Shown: positions 17,429 through 25,079 of the stretch, in pieces
Layout of the letters: every line of letters starts with the position of its first letter
How positions within the stretch are numbered: the stretch's first letter is position 1
Assembly: GCA_003167365.1 (NCBI GenBank)
Contig: PMTM01000012.1
Location: forward strand, 159,928-223,927
DNA length: 64,000 nucleotides
From: Spartobacteria bacterium
Lineage (GTDB): Bacteria; Verrucomicrobiota; Verrucomicrobiia; Chthoniobacterales; UBA10450
Direction: 5' to 3'
Program-made: the position numbers and the translations under genes
The notes under the pieces: generated by a model
What the model was told of the DNA's origin: nothing
The model's database searches: none
Seen by the model: the letters and a program-made list of their open reading frames with translations, nothing else

Positions 17429-18609
17429 TGAAGATCGACAATCCATCTGACGAATCGAAAGATCGACAGGAGACGATCGGCGTCGTTGTGCGCAATTGGC
17501 GGGCAGAAGCGGAAACGGCGCAGGCTTATCGCGATCTGGCATCGCGAGAGCAGGATGATAAGCGCAAAGGCATCCTCATACGCATGGCGGAAGCGGAAGA
17601 GCGGCACGCGCAACGTTGGGAAAAAAAACTTCGCGATCTCGGCGCCGAACCGCCCGTTCTCGAAAATACTATCGGCCATCGTCTGAGCCGTTGGTGGAAC
17701 AAGCTCGCTGGAGCTGACATCGCGATTCGCCGCATGGAAGCAGCCGAAGAAAAGCATGAGGCCGAGTTCCGCGATCAGCGGGATCGCGCGTTGGCCGGAG
17801 AAGAAGATGTGCGAGACTTTCTGCGGGAAAGTGCGCTTGAAGAAAAGGCGCATGCCCGCGCGTTGAACGCGATGGTTGCGCCACCCGGTCCGCGAACCGC
17901 GCTCGATGCGATCTTGAAACGCGAACGCTGGCATGGACGCGGCGGTAGTTGGGTGGCCGACGCGATTTATGGCGTCAACGATGGCTTGGGTGCGGTGTTC
18001 GGAATTGTGTCCGGTGTGGCCGGCGCGACGAACAATGCGCAACACGTCATTCTCATCTCCGGTCTCGCCGGGATGATTGCGTCGTCGTTGTCGATGGGCG
18101 CCGGCGCTTATCTCGCGGTGAAAAGCGAAGGTGAAGTTTACGAGGCTGAAATCGCGCGAGAGAAAGCCGAGGTCGAAGAAAATCCAGAGGAAGAAATCGA
18201 AGAAATGTCGCTCTTCTATCAGCTACAGGGATTCGCGCCGGAGGAATCGCAACGCATGGCCGAAAAACTGGCCGAGCAACCGGAACAACTCGTTCAAGCG
18301 ATGGCGCAGAGTGAGCTCGGTTTGTCCGAACATCGTTTCCCGCATCCGTGGAAATCGTCGGCCTCGGCTGCCATTTCCACAGCAATCGGTGCATTCATTC
18401 CGATCATCCCGTTCTTTTTCATGACCGGGATTGCTGCTGTGATCGCGGCATTCGCCATCAGCATCGTCGCGCATTTCATTGTCGGGGCGTTGAAATCGCT
18501 GATCACACTGCGTTCGTGGTGGGCATCAGGATTGGAAATGACATTGGTCGGCATCATTGAAGCCGCGGTCACTTACGGCCTTGGCCTCGCCTTTGGCGCG
18601 ATCGCCTAA
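17425..18609 (+). CDS. ferritin-like/VIT1 fusion, MbfA-type iron exporter
   Basis: 394 residues. The first 150 form a rubrerythrin-like four-helix domain with repeated acidic ligand motifs: E in WRAEAETAQAY, EAEERHAQRW (ExxH), AAEEKHEAEF and ESALEEKAHAR. The C-terminal 230 residues form a VIT1/CCC1 domain with motif DAIYGVNDGLGAVFGIVSGV, the SLSMGAGAYLAVKSE metal-binding loop, a long cytosolic acidic helix and three more membrane helices. The arrangement matches membrane-bound ferritin MbfA, which exports Fe/Mn. Start ATGA overlaps the EamA stop. With the ferritin at 3919 it suggests active iron management. Two AAGATCGACA motifs lie in its first 15 codons. Confidence 0.87.
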   Translation: MMKIDNPSDESKDRQETIGVVVRNWRAEAETAQAYRDLASREQDDKRKGILIRMAEAEERHAQRWEKKLRDLGAEPPVLENTIGHRLSRWWNKLAGADIAIRRMEAAEEKHEAEFRDQRDRALAGEEDVRDFLRESALEEKAHARALNAMVAPPGPRTALDAILKRERWHGRGGSWVADAIYGVNDGLGAVFGIVSGVAGATNNAQHVILISGLAGMIASSLSMGAGAYLAVKSEGEVYEAEIAREKAEVEENPEEEIEEMSLFYQLQGFAPEESQRMAEKLAEQPEQLVQAMAQSELGLSEHRFPHPWKSSASAAISTAIGAFIPIIPFFFMTGIAAVIAAFAISIVAHFIVGALKSLITLRSWWASGLEMTLVGIIEAAVTYGLGLAFGAIA

Positions 18610-18701
18610 TTTACAATGCGATCACTCGTTGGTGTGGACTGATACGGACAATGCCGAACTGCTTAGAACACGAGCGGTCTATTCACCCGACGAAAAAATT
18701 T

Positions 18702-19547
18702 CTAAATACGCAACTTTCGCCGACGCCGCCCGAATTCCAAGGCGACGGCTGCTATGCAGACAGTGGCGACAGCCCAGCCCGGCGAGGTCTCCGGGAGGAC
18801 CGAATAGGTTAAGGGACCGAGTCCGATCGTCTGTGTAGTTAGAGATCCGGTGGCGGTGTTGGAATACCAAAACGAAAGCTGTGTAATCGCTTGCGAGAAG
18901 GTGATGTTCACCGTTCCCTGGTCGGTGCCATTGGCGGCCCCCGCAGGTTGAGAGGGATCTCCCGTAATGCTGAGCGTCGGGCCTGAGCCGGTAATAGAAT
19001 TGTAAGAGATGCCGGGGTTACTCGTGTGAGTATTATCGATGGTGTCTGGGAACAGTGTTCCGCCGCCCACCGCGATCGCCTGGAGGTGTGTAATCGTATC
19101 GATGAAACCGTTGCCACTCGCATCGACCGTGGCGTCTATATCCCAGAGTTGGAAGGAGACGTTGTTTACGCCACCCGGATTATTGAAGTTGATCGTAAGT
19201 TGAATAAACGTTCCCGTCGAGGTCTGGGCGCTTGGCTGCACAATTAGACCGTTGTTTGCAGTTCCCCCGTTCACGAAGCCTGTTCCACCCGCGGCCACTT
19301 GTGGGTAGCCTCCATTCCACGTCGCTCCCGTGTTCGCTATGGTGACGGAAATGTTCTGGCCCGTGCTCGAATAATCCACCGTTTGGGCTGGCCCATTGAT
19401 GTCCGGTTGTCCTGCCGTCCAGCCCGGGCTCGTGGGCCAATCGAAAACTGTGCCTTGGGCTATGGGTGAAAACGCAACGATCACCCACGATAATGCTCCG
19501 ACCACTGCAATGCGTCGCAGCAGCCCGCCAGGTCCAAATATTCTCAT
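18702..19547 (-). CDS. PEP-CTERM-like sorted surface protein
   Basis: A 281-residue secreted protein. The signal peptide is near residues 8-32. The body is Gly/Thr/Asn-rich and beta-stranded, with no Cys and no enzyme motif. The C-terminus reads VLPETSPGW, a hydrophobic helix AVATVCIAAVALEFG and a basic tail RRRRK. That is the tripartite exosortase sorting signal (PEP motif, here PET, plus TM plus Arg cluster). The protein should be processed and surface-attached or released into matrix. The exosortase itself is not in the window. Confidence 0.75.
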   Translation of the reverse strand: MRIFGPGGLLRRIAVVGALSWVIVAFSPIAQGTVFDWPTSPGWTAGQPDINGPAQTVDYSSTGQNISVTIANTGATWNGGYPQVAAGGTGFVNGGTANNGLIVQPSAQTSTGTFIQLTINFNNPGGVNNVSFQLWDIDATVDASGNGFIDTITHLQAIAVGGGTLFPDTIDNTHTSNPGISYNSITGSGPTLSITGDPSQPAGAANGTDQGTVNITFSQAITQLSFWYSNTATGSLTTQTIGLGPLTYSVLPETSPGWAVATVCIAAVALEFGRRRRKLRI

Positions 19548-19889
19548 ACGTTCGTATTCGCCAAATCGCCCCGTGAGGGGCTTACAAGGAGTTCCCTAGC
19601 AGGTCTTCGGCCAAGTTGAATATTGACGGTATGATAGAGAAGCCTTTCGACGTTAGAGGCTTCGCAAGGTTGTCGGTACGTTGGTCCGAGCGGACTAAGA
19701 CCGAACGCGATTCGGGTCGCCCTTTTCACTTGATGAATCCCGCTCCACCCCGGTACTTTTCCTCGCTATTGGGCGATGCGGTGAGTGGCGAAAGCCCATT
19801 GCAATATCGTTCAACTTTGATTTTTCAGACAGAAGCGGACTCTCCGAAAATCATCAGGGGATATGGATGCTACCGTGCTACGTTAAGAC
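19548..19889. other. intergenic region without a convincing gene
   Basis: 342 bases between the PEP-CTERM-like gene and a tiny basic ORF. It should hold the promoter of the former. A short hairpin (GGTCCGAGCGGACTA) is at about 19682-19696. A 94-codon open frame at 19616 shows no recognisable protein pattern. Confidence 0.4.
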
Positions 19890-20024
19890 ATGGGCGATAG
19901 ATCTCCGAAGGCAGTACAAAAACAAGCGACGCAGAAGCAGTCGAAGAACAAGGCGCAGCAGCAACAAAAAGGGCAGGCTCTAGCCGCCAAACAAGCGGGA
20001 AATAATCCGAAGCGGACCAAATGA
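19890..20024 (+). CDS. small basic protein (44 aa)
   Basis: An ATG-initiated frame of 44 codons starting MGDRSPKAVQKQATQKQSKN and ending NNPKRTK. It is extremely rich in Lys, Gln and Ala. Very short proteins starting MGDRSPK are, as I recall, common hypothetical genes in several soil phyla, which supports a real gene. The basic, disordered composition suggests nucleic-acid or ribosome association, but function is unknown. The ribosome-binding site is weak. It precedes tRNA-Ala by 84 bases. Confidence 0.55.
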   Translation: MGDRSPKAVQKQATQKQSKNKAQQQQKGQALAAKQAGNNPKRTK

Positions 20025-20108
20025 TTTTCAGCTAATCAATCCAAAGCGGCGTTGCTGTGATCTGGAATGACAAATTTTCTCATCGTGATAGTTTTCGCTC
20101 GCCGTTTT

Positions 20109-20181
20109 GGGGGTATAGCTCAGTTGGTAGAGCGTCTCGTTCGCAATGAGAAGGTCAGGGGTTCGAATCCCCTTACCTCCA
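20109..20181 (+). tRNA. tRNA-Ala (anticodon CGC)
   Basis: A complete 73-base cloverleaf. Acceptor arms are GGGGGTA and TACCTCC with discriminator A; the D arm is in TAGCTCAGTTGGTAGAGC. The anticodon stem is TCTCG/TGAGA with loop TTCGCAA, giving anticodon CGC (reads GCG). The T arm is AGGGG-TTCGAAT-CCCCT. CCA is not encoded here, but a second copy of the 3' end at 20240 is followed by CCA. Confidence 0.95.
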
Positions 20182-20255
20182 TTTTGTAGAAATGGAGTAA
20201 CACAAAACTCCGGGGGCACTTCGGATCGCTCGGGAGAGCAATCCCCTTACCTCCA
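20166..20255. repeat. direct repeat of the tRNA-Ala 3' end (att-like)
   Basis: The 16 bases AATCCCCTTACCTCCA occur in the tRNA (20166-20181) and again at 20240-20255, where they are followed by CCA. The 58 bases between are non-tRNA. A duplicated tRNA 3' end is the usual footprint of site-specific integration, or of replacement of the tRNA terminus by an incoming element. Confidence 0.65.
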
Positions 20256-20281
20256 CCAATTCCGCGCAACAATCTTTGCGC

Positions 20282-21070
20282 TTAGCCGGGAAGCCTGGTC
20301 GGCGAACTGTGGCGCTTGAGAAATTCGCGGGCGAGCGCCCGATAGGCGTATGCGCCGGCGCCGCCTGAGTCGTATTCCAAAATAGTTTTCCCAAAGCTCG
20401 GTGCTTCGCTCAAACGAACCGTGCGTGGGACCACGGTCCGATAAACCTTCCCCGCAAAATGCTCGCGCACGTCCGCCACCACCTGGCCGCTCAGATTGGT
20501 GCGACCGTCAAACATCGTCATGACGATCCCGCCGATCTCCAACTGGTCGTTCGCGCCCGAACCGCGCACTTGTTCGACTACGCGTACGATTTTCACCAGA
20601 CCCTCAAGCGCGAAATATTCGCATTGAATCGGCGTAAGCAGCTCGTCCGCGGCGGCGAGCGCGTTGGTCATGAGAATGCCGAGCGACGGTGGACAATCGA
20701 GCAGAATGAAGTCGAATGTTTGATCGTCGCGCAAGATCGACAATGTTTTTGACAACCGCGTGAGATGGTCGCTCATGCGCGCGATCTCCACTTCGACGCC
20801 AGCAAGATCGAGATTGGCCGGAACCAAAAACAATCTTTCGATTCGCGTAGGCAAAATTTTGTCGACGATGGATTCATCGCCCAAGAGCGCTTCATAGAGA
20901 TTTTCGCTTTCAAGCTCTTGCATGCCCAGCGCGCTGGTCGCGTTTCCTTGCGGGTCAAGATCGACAATCAAAATGCTCTGATCTTTTTCGGCGAGAGCGT
21001 GACCGAGATTGACGGCCGTGGTCGTCTTGCCCACGCCTCCTTTTTGATTTGCAATCGCGATAATTTTCAT
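20282..21070 (-). CDS. ParA/Soj-family ATPase
   Basis: 262 residues. Deviant Walker A KGGVGKTTTAVNLGHAL near the N-terminus, Walker A' IVDLDPQGNATSALG, and Walker B FILLDCPPSLGILMTNAL. These match ParA/Soj proteins, which bind non-specific DNA as ATP dimers and position cargo. The ATG at 21070 overlaps the stop of the upstream LanB-type gene (ATGA), so the pair is translationally coupled. No parB or gidB lies beside it; the only ParB-like gene in the window is in the distant methylase cassette. It may be chromosomal ParA or an orphan positioning ATPase for the LanB neighbour. Confidence 0.88.
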   Translation of the reverse strand: MKIIAIANQKGGVGKTTTAVNLGHALAEKDQSILIVDLDPQGNATSALGMQELESENLYEALLGDESIVDKILPTRIERLFLVPANLDLAGVEVEIARMSDHLTRLSKTLSILRDDQTFDFILLDCPPSLGILMTNALAAADELLTPIQCEYFALEGLVKIVRVVEQVRGSGANDQLEIGGIVMTMFDGRTNLSGQVVADVREHFAGKVYRTVVPRTVRLSEAPSFGKTILEYDSGGAGAYAYRALAREFLKRHSSPTRLPG

Positions 21071-23502
21071 GAGCGAGGAATGATAAGCGTTCGCAATTCG
21101 GATGTGCGCCGGCCGTCGGATTCCGGCCAAAACAAATGGTCGGGATCGGGAAGCATTTCAGTAACTTCCAGTTCGCCCGCTTTCACCAGCCAGCGGTGAA
21201 GAATTTCGAGGAAAAGATAACTCTCGAGATCGACAAAGACAGGTTTCGTGTCTTTATCGCGCCCCTCCGCGCCACTGCGGCGAAGTGCTTGCTCGGTCGG
21301 CCGAATGTAAACATAGCGGGGCAAATCTCTGTCCGCGCGCAATCGCTCGACCGCGAGAACGAGATCGCGCGAGATGCCTGTGTAGTCACCCGGTCCGAGT
21401 TCTTCATGCGTCACGGTCCAGGAGCGACGCTGCACGATCACGCGCCCACAGCGCAGCCGGGGCATGTGCGGAGACATTCCAAATTGGAACGGATGAAACC
21501 CGAGTGGAATGAGCCACGCGCGTGCGAGTGAACCGAGGTGCTCACGCGATCCAATTTTTCGAACGCAAACATCGCCGCTCGTTTCATCGACATAAACTTC
21601 CGCGTCGCCCGGCGCGACCGTGCGCCACTTGGGATTTCCTCGCTGCGGTGCGACAAAGTTTGAAAACTCGGGCAATGCGTCAAAAATGCGGACGGTCGTG
21701 TGAGACGTAAAATCTGCGGCGAAAAATCCGAAGTGAAAACTCGGCTTGCCGCCAATTGTTTGCGCGAACGCCTCGTTCAGCAACTTCTTGTCCGGACAAC
21801 TCCAGTAAGCGCCGTGATGCAACAACGCGGCCGGCGGATGAAGTTCCGCTAGAATCCATTGGTAATCGCCGGCCGCAACCGCTTCGGTCGATCGTGCAGA
21901 CAATTGCAGATCGGCGGAGGGATAAGTGTATTCGTCGAACTTGGCATAATCGAAGTTTCGCCTGACCAGATGGCAATCATCCGCGGTCAGCTCGTACTCC
22001 GGCTTGTCACAATGCGGTTCCATCATTTTTCGGAAAGCTGCTTTGATCTCCTGAAATGCGATGTGCGCGAGAGCGACCAGTCCGGGGCCAGTGAGCGGCA
22101 ACTTTGCAGTTTCGCAGGCGCGAAGAAATGCGGGCAACGGCGCGGCGCCATTTTGGATCGACATTCTCTTCAGGACATTTCGTAAACCTGCCGCGACGCG
22201 ACTGGCGACAAATGCATAGGAATCGCGCCAAAGATCGATCCATGGTTCCGCTTCGATGGCGACCTCATTGATCAATTCCTCATTAATTTGAAATCTGGAC
22301 TCCCGAAAACATTCCTCGCCAATCGGATTAACGGCCGAATACAAGAAGCGCTCGCCGGGTTTTCGCTCCGCGCCGAGCGCCTTCAGGCGTGAGTTCGCAT
22401 CCTCCAAAATCTGTCGCCGATCTTCAAGGTCAGCAGTGTCAGCAAATCTTGCCGGCAACTCGGCAATGGGTTGCAAGATCGACAACCATTTGTCGCGAAC
22501 GCTGCCCCCGCGCCATTTCTCAACGTCATCGCACAAGACGCCAAATGCGTGGGCCTCAAGCGCCGGAACTTCGACGGCACAGCGCAGAACTCTTCCTTCA
22601 ACGAGCACGCGAATCATCTCCATCGGCGCGCCCAACGCGTGAGCCGGCGTCGCTCCATCGCAACGCTGGATCAGCTCAAGCTGTGACGAATCGAGTTCGA
22701 CGCTTTCGCCCGAATCGGTAAAGACAAATTTCGAATCGTCGATCCTGCCGCTGGGATTTAGACGCGGCGCGAGTTCCGGAAAGATTTCCAAATCGGCGTT
22801 CATGGCGGTGGTGATGGCATCCGCTGTCCAGCGCTCTAGGAAAACCTCGCGCGCTCTGATCCCAGGCCGAGGGTCCAAATTTATTGTGGCAGTTCTGCTG
22901 TCGATCTTGCCCCAGCCGGTGGGTCCAAACTCGCTGAAGGCATCGTTTTTCGCCGCGATTCGCTGCAGGTACAGAAGCAAATGACGCTCACGTTCTCCAG
23001 CACGTGAGTTGCGGCGGGGCAACGTGTTGCTGTCAGCATCAGATGATGTCAACAGATCATTGAGAAGTTCATGAACGCCACCGAGACCGAAAATAAGAAG
23101 TCGCGGCAAGAATATTCGGCTCGATTTCCACAGCGCCGCCCGCGCAACGCTGAGTTCTCGATTGAGAACAGCGTCAAGTTTGGATTCCGCATCTGCGACC
23201 GCAACCGTCGCAGACGCGTAATTCGTGAAGAACGAGGGTTGTTTTCCAGTTACCCCAACGGGCGGGCGGTTCAATCGCAAGGCAGTGCGCAAAGCACGAA
23301 ATGCCTCTTCGGAAAGTAGGCGCTCGCGTGATTGAAAGAAGCGCTCTACCTCCGTGCGCGCTTTTGCGCACTCATTTTTTCGAGCGAGTAGCTCGCGTGC
23401 TGCCGAGATTGTTTTCGGCGTTCTAAGGCGTTCGATTATCTCGAACGGCACGCCGGCCATTCGAATAAGAAAGATGGGCGCAACGCGATACCGAGCGGAC
23501 AC
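21067..23502 (-). CDS. LanB-type lantibiotic dehydratase (N-terminal glutamylation-domain) protein
   Basis: 811 residues. The N-terminal YRVAPIFLIRMAGVPFE and the motif RERHLLLYLQRIAAKND with EFGPTGWG (about 171-198) are characteristic of lantibiotic dehydratases, which use glutamyl-tRNA to activate Ser/Thr for dehydration of RiPP precursors. A later GRVIVQRRSW segment and the C-terminal LPRYVYIRPTE...VDLESYLFLEIL...ELRTLII region match the rest of that domain. I see no separate elimination domain, no LanC cyclase, no transporter and no convincing precursor peptide nearby. It may act alone, act on a distant peptide, or have another aminoacyl-tRNA-dependent role. The GTG start at 23502 is uncertain; ATG at 23460 is possible but would cut the motif. 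Confidence 0.75.
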   Translation of the reverse strand: MSARYRVAPIFLIRMAGVPFEIIERLRTPKTISAARELLARKNECAKARTEVERFFQSRERLLSEEAFRALRTALRLNRPPVGVTGKQPSFFTNYASATVAVADAESKLDAVLNRELSVARAALWKSSRIFLPRLLIFGLGGVHELLNDLLTSSDADSNTLPRRNSRAGERERHLLLYLQRIAAKNDAFSEFGPTGWGKIDSRTATINLDPRPGIRAREVFLERWTADAITTAMNADLEIFPELAPRLNPSGRIDDSKFVFTDSGESVELDSSQLELIQRCDGATPAHALGAPMEMIRVLVEGRVLRCAVEVPALEAHAFGVLCDDVEKWRGGSVRDKWLSILQPIAELPARFADTADLEDRRQILEDANSRLKALGAERKPGERFLYSAVNPIGEECFRESRFQINEELINEVAIEAEPWIDLWRDSYAFVASRVAAGLRNVLKRMSIQNGAAPLPAFLRACETAKLPLTGPGLVALAHIAFQEIKAAFRKMMEPHCDKPEYELTADDCHLVRRNFDYAKFDEYTYPSADLQLSARSTEAVAAGDYQWILAELHPPAALLHHGAYWSCPDKKLLNEAFAQTIGGKPSFHFGFFAADFTSHTTVRIFDALPEFSNFVAPQRGNPKWRTVAPGDAEVYVDETSGDVCVRKIGSREHLGSLARAWLIPLGFHPFQFGMSPHMPRLRCGRVIVQRRSWTVTHEELGPGDYTGISRDLVLAVERLRADRDLPRYVYIRPTEQALRRSGAEGRDKDTKPVFVDLESYLFLEILHRWLVKAGELEVTEMLPDPDHLFWPESDGRRTSELRTLIIPRS

Positions 23503-23595
23503 GCGTTGAGCAAAACCAAACGCATGAGGACTGACAAGTTAATCCGCCTGCCGAAGGGGTCCATCTTGCCGACACAGCGCCTTTGCTTAGCGCGT

Positions 23596-24744
23596 TTACT
23601 GATTCGAGAGCGGCAATCGAATCGTAAAAATGGTTCCGACGTCCGGTGTGCTATCGACCTTGATGGAACCATGGTGATCTTCGACAACCTTTTTCGTAAT
23701 GTAGAGACCGAGACCGGTTCCGCTCTTGCCCTGCTTGGTCGTAAAGTAAGGGTCAAATATCTTGCTCATCTGCGCGGGCGTAATTCCCGGGCCATTATCT
23801 TCGACGCGAATATCGACATAGAAATCTTTTTGCGTACAACTAATGGCAACGGTTCCTTTTTTTTCCGCGGCGGCTTGGATGGCATTGATGATGACGTTTT
23901 GAATCGCGCGCTTAATTTGTGTAGCATCGCCAACCAGGGTGGACGGATCTTCGCAAACGTCCGCCTTCAATTCCACGCCGCTCTGGGCCGCCATCGCGTC
24001 AACTCCCTTAATAACTTCCCGAAGGATCGCCGAGACCGAAATCGACTTGGGAGGTGAGCCTTCGACACTACCGTAACCTTGCCACATGGTAAGAAGTTCC
24101 CGGCAAAGCCGAACGTTTTGCTCGATAATATTGAGCTCTTTAACCGAGCTGGCATTCTCGCCACCCCCATTGTCGGATTGCTCCAGTTTCTTGGCGAGCA
24201 GCTGGACATAACCCCAGACGATCGTGAGCGGATTGCCGAGGTCGTGCACAAATTCAGCGGAGGCCTGACCGAGCGAGGCGAGCCGCTCCTTTTGCGCGAG
24301 CTGTTTCAGCAAATGGTTGTTCAATTCCTTAATCTCCGCCGCGGCGGTTTCGCTTGTCCGCTGCACACGCGTTCGCTCGACATTCCGGCTGATCACTTCG
24401 CGCATTTCGCGGGCGTCAAATGGCTTGCTGATGTAATCGTTAGCTCCAAGGCGCAGAGCTTCTTTCGCCGTTTCCAAGGCGCCAAATCCCGTCAGCATAA
24501 TGACTGAAAGATGCTGATCGATCTCCCGAATTTTTCGCAGTCCCTCGATACCGGTCATTCCCGGCATGCGGATATCCATCACGATGGTGTCGGGCCGCTT
24601 CTCCTTGAGAAGTTTTATTCCCGCTTCTACGCAATCGGCGGTATGGACCTGATAATCAGTTTTGAGCAACATCCGCAGGCTTTCGCGCGGACCCAGTTCA
24701 TCGTCGATTACAAGGATTTGGGGAAGATCGGTTGAGACGGTCAT
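23596..24744 (-). CDS. receiver-histidine kinase (REC-HisKA-HATPase)
   Basis: 382 residues, soluble. Receiver domain at 10-125: ILVIDDE, phospho-acceptor D in IVMDIRMPGMTG, T in MLTGFG and K in YISKPFD. A short coiled coil leads to a HisKA-like domain with FVHDLGNPLTIVWGY (H-box HDLGNP) and HATPase_c with NVIINAIQAA, DNGPGITP and GTGLGLYITK. The inverted order (receiver first) suggests it takes phosphate or a signal from another kinase. It is divergent from the 25080 operon and probably linked to that signalling block. Confidence 0.88.
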   Translation of the reverse strand: MTVSTDLPQILVIDDELGPRESLRMLLKTDYQVHTADCVEAGIKLLKEKRPDTIVMDIRMPGMTGIEGLRKIREIDQHLSVIMLTGFGALETAKEALRLGANDYISKPFDAREMREVISRNVERTRVQRTSETAAAEIKELNNHLLKQLAQKERLASLGQASAEFVHDLGNPLTIVWGYVQLLAKKLEQSDNGGGENASSVKELNIIEQNVRLCRELLTMWQGYGSVEGSPPKSISVSAILREVIKGVDAMAAQSGVELKADVCEDPSTLVGDATQIKRAIQNVIINAIQAAAEKKGTVAISCTQKDFYVDIRVEDNGPGITPAQMSKIFDPYFTTKQGKSGTGLGLYITKKVVEDHHGSIKVDSTPDVGTIFTIRLPLSNQ

Positions 24745-25079
24745 GATCGGCCAACTCGCTTAAGAGCTAGGCGCGTGCCGCATACGCGAACGAATAGGGG
24801 AAGGCTCGGCCCATATAACCGGGAAGCGTGAAATAGTTTTTTCTGGCGCGCAAGCTGCAATTTGTGAATAACTTGCAAATTTGGTGAATAAGTTGGTTAA
24901 AGATCGCCAAAAAAATATAATGACTGGATTTAATGTAGCGCTTAGAATGTGGCGTGATCGCCTAGTGGCAAAATACGCCAAGCATTTAGAACCTCTGGAG
25001 TTTCTCCGAAGATCGCAGTCGGCGATGTTACTTTCGTCCAGTCGGGGCGCGGCGTGGTTATCGCTTTCGAATCATTATT
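24745..25079. promoter_or_regulatory. divergent intergenic region with tandem GTGAATAA repeats
   Basis: 335 bases between the REC-kinase (leftward) and the ketosynthase operon (rightward). An AT-rich core holds GTGAATAACTTG at 24864-24875 and GTGAATAAGTTG at 24884-24895, exactly 20 bases apart, about two helical turns, a spacing typical of tandem regulator sites. The first also fits the DnaA box consensus on the minus strand (TTATTCACA). No gene is seen here. Confidence 0.4.

Noticed and set aside
23436-23569. A 43-codon frame with two Cys overlapping the start of the LanB-type gene, considered as a RiPP precursor
   Set aside because: It lies in another frame over the lanB 5' end, lacks a leader-core pattern and has no ribosome-binding site.
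24940-24990. Sigma-54 promoter before the ketosynthase operon (TGGCAAAATACGCC)
   Set aside because: The GG-N10-GC spacing is not met.
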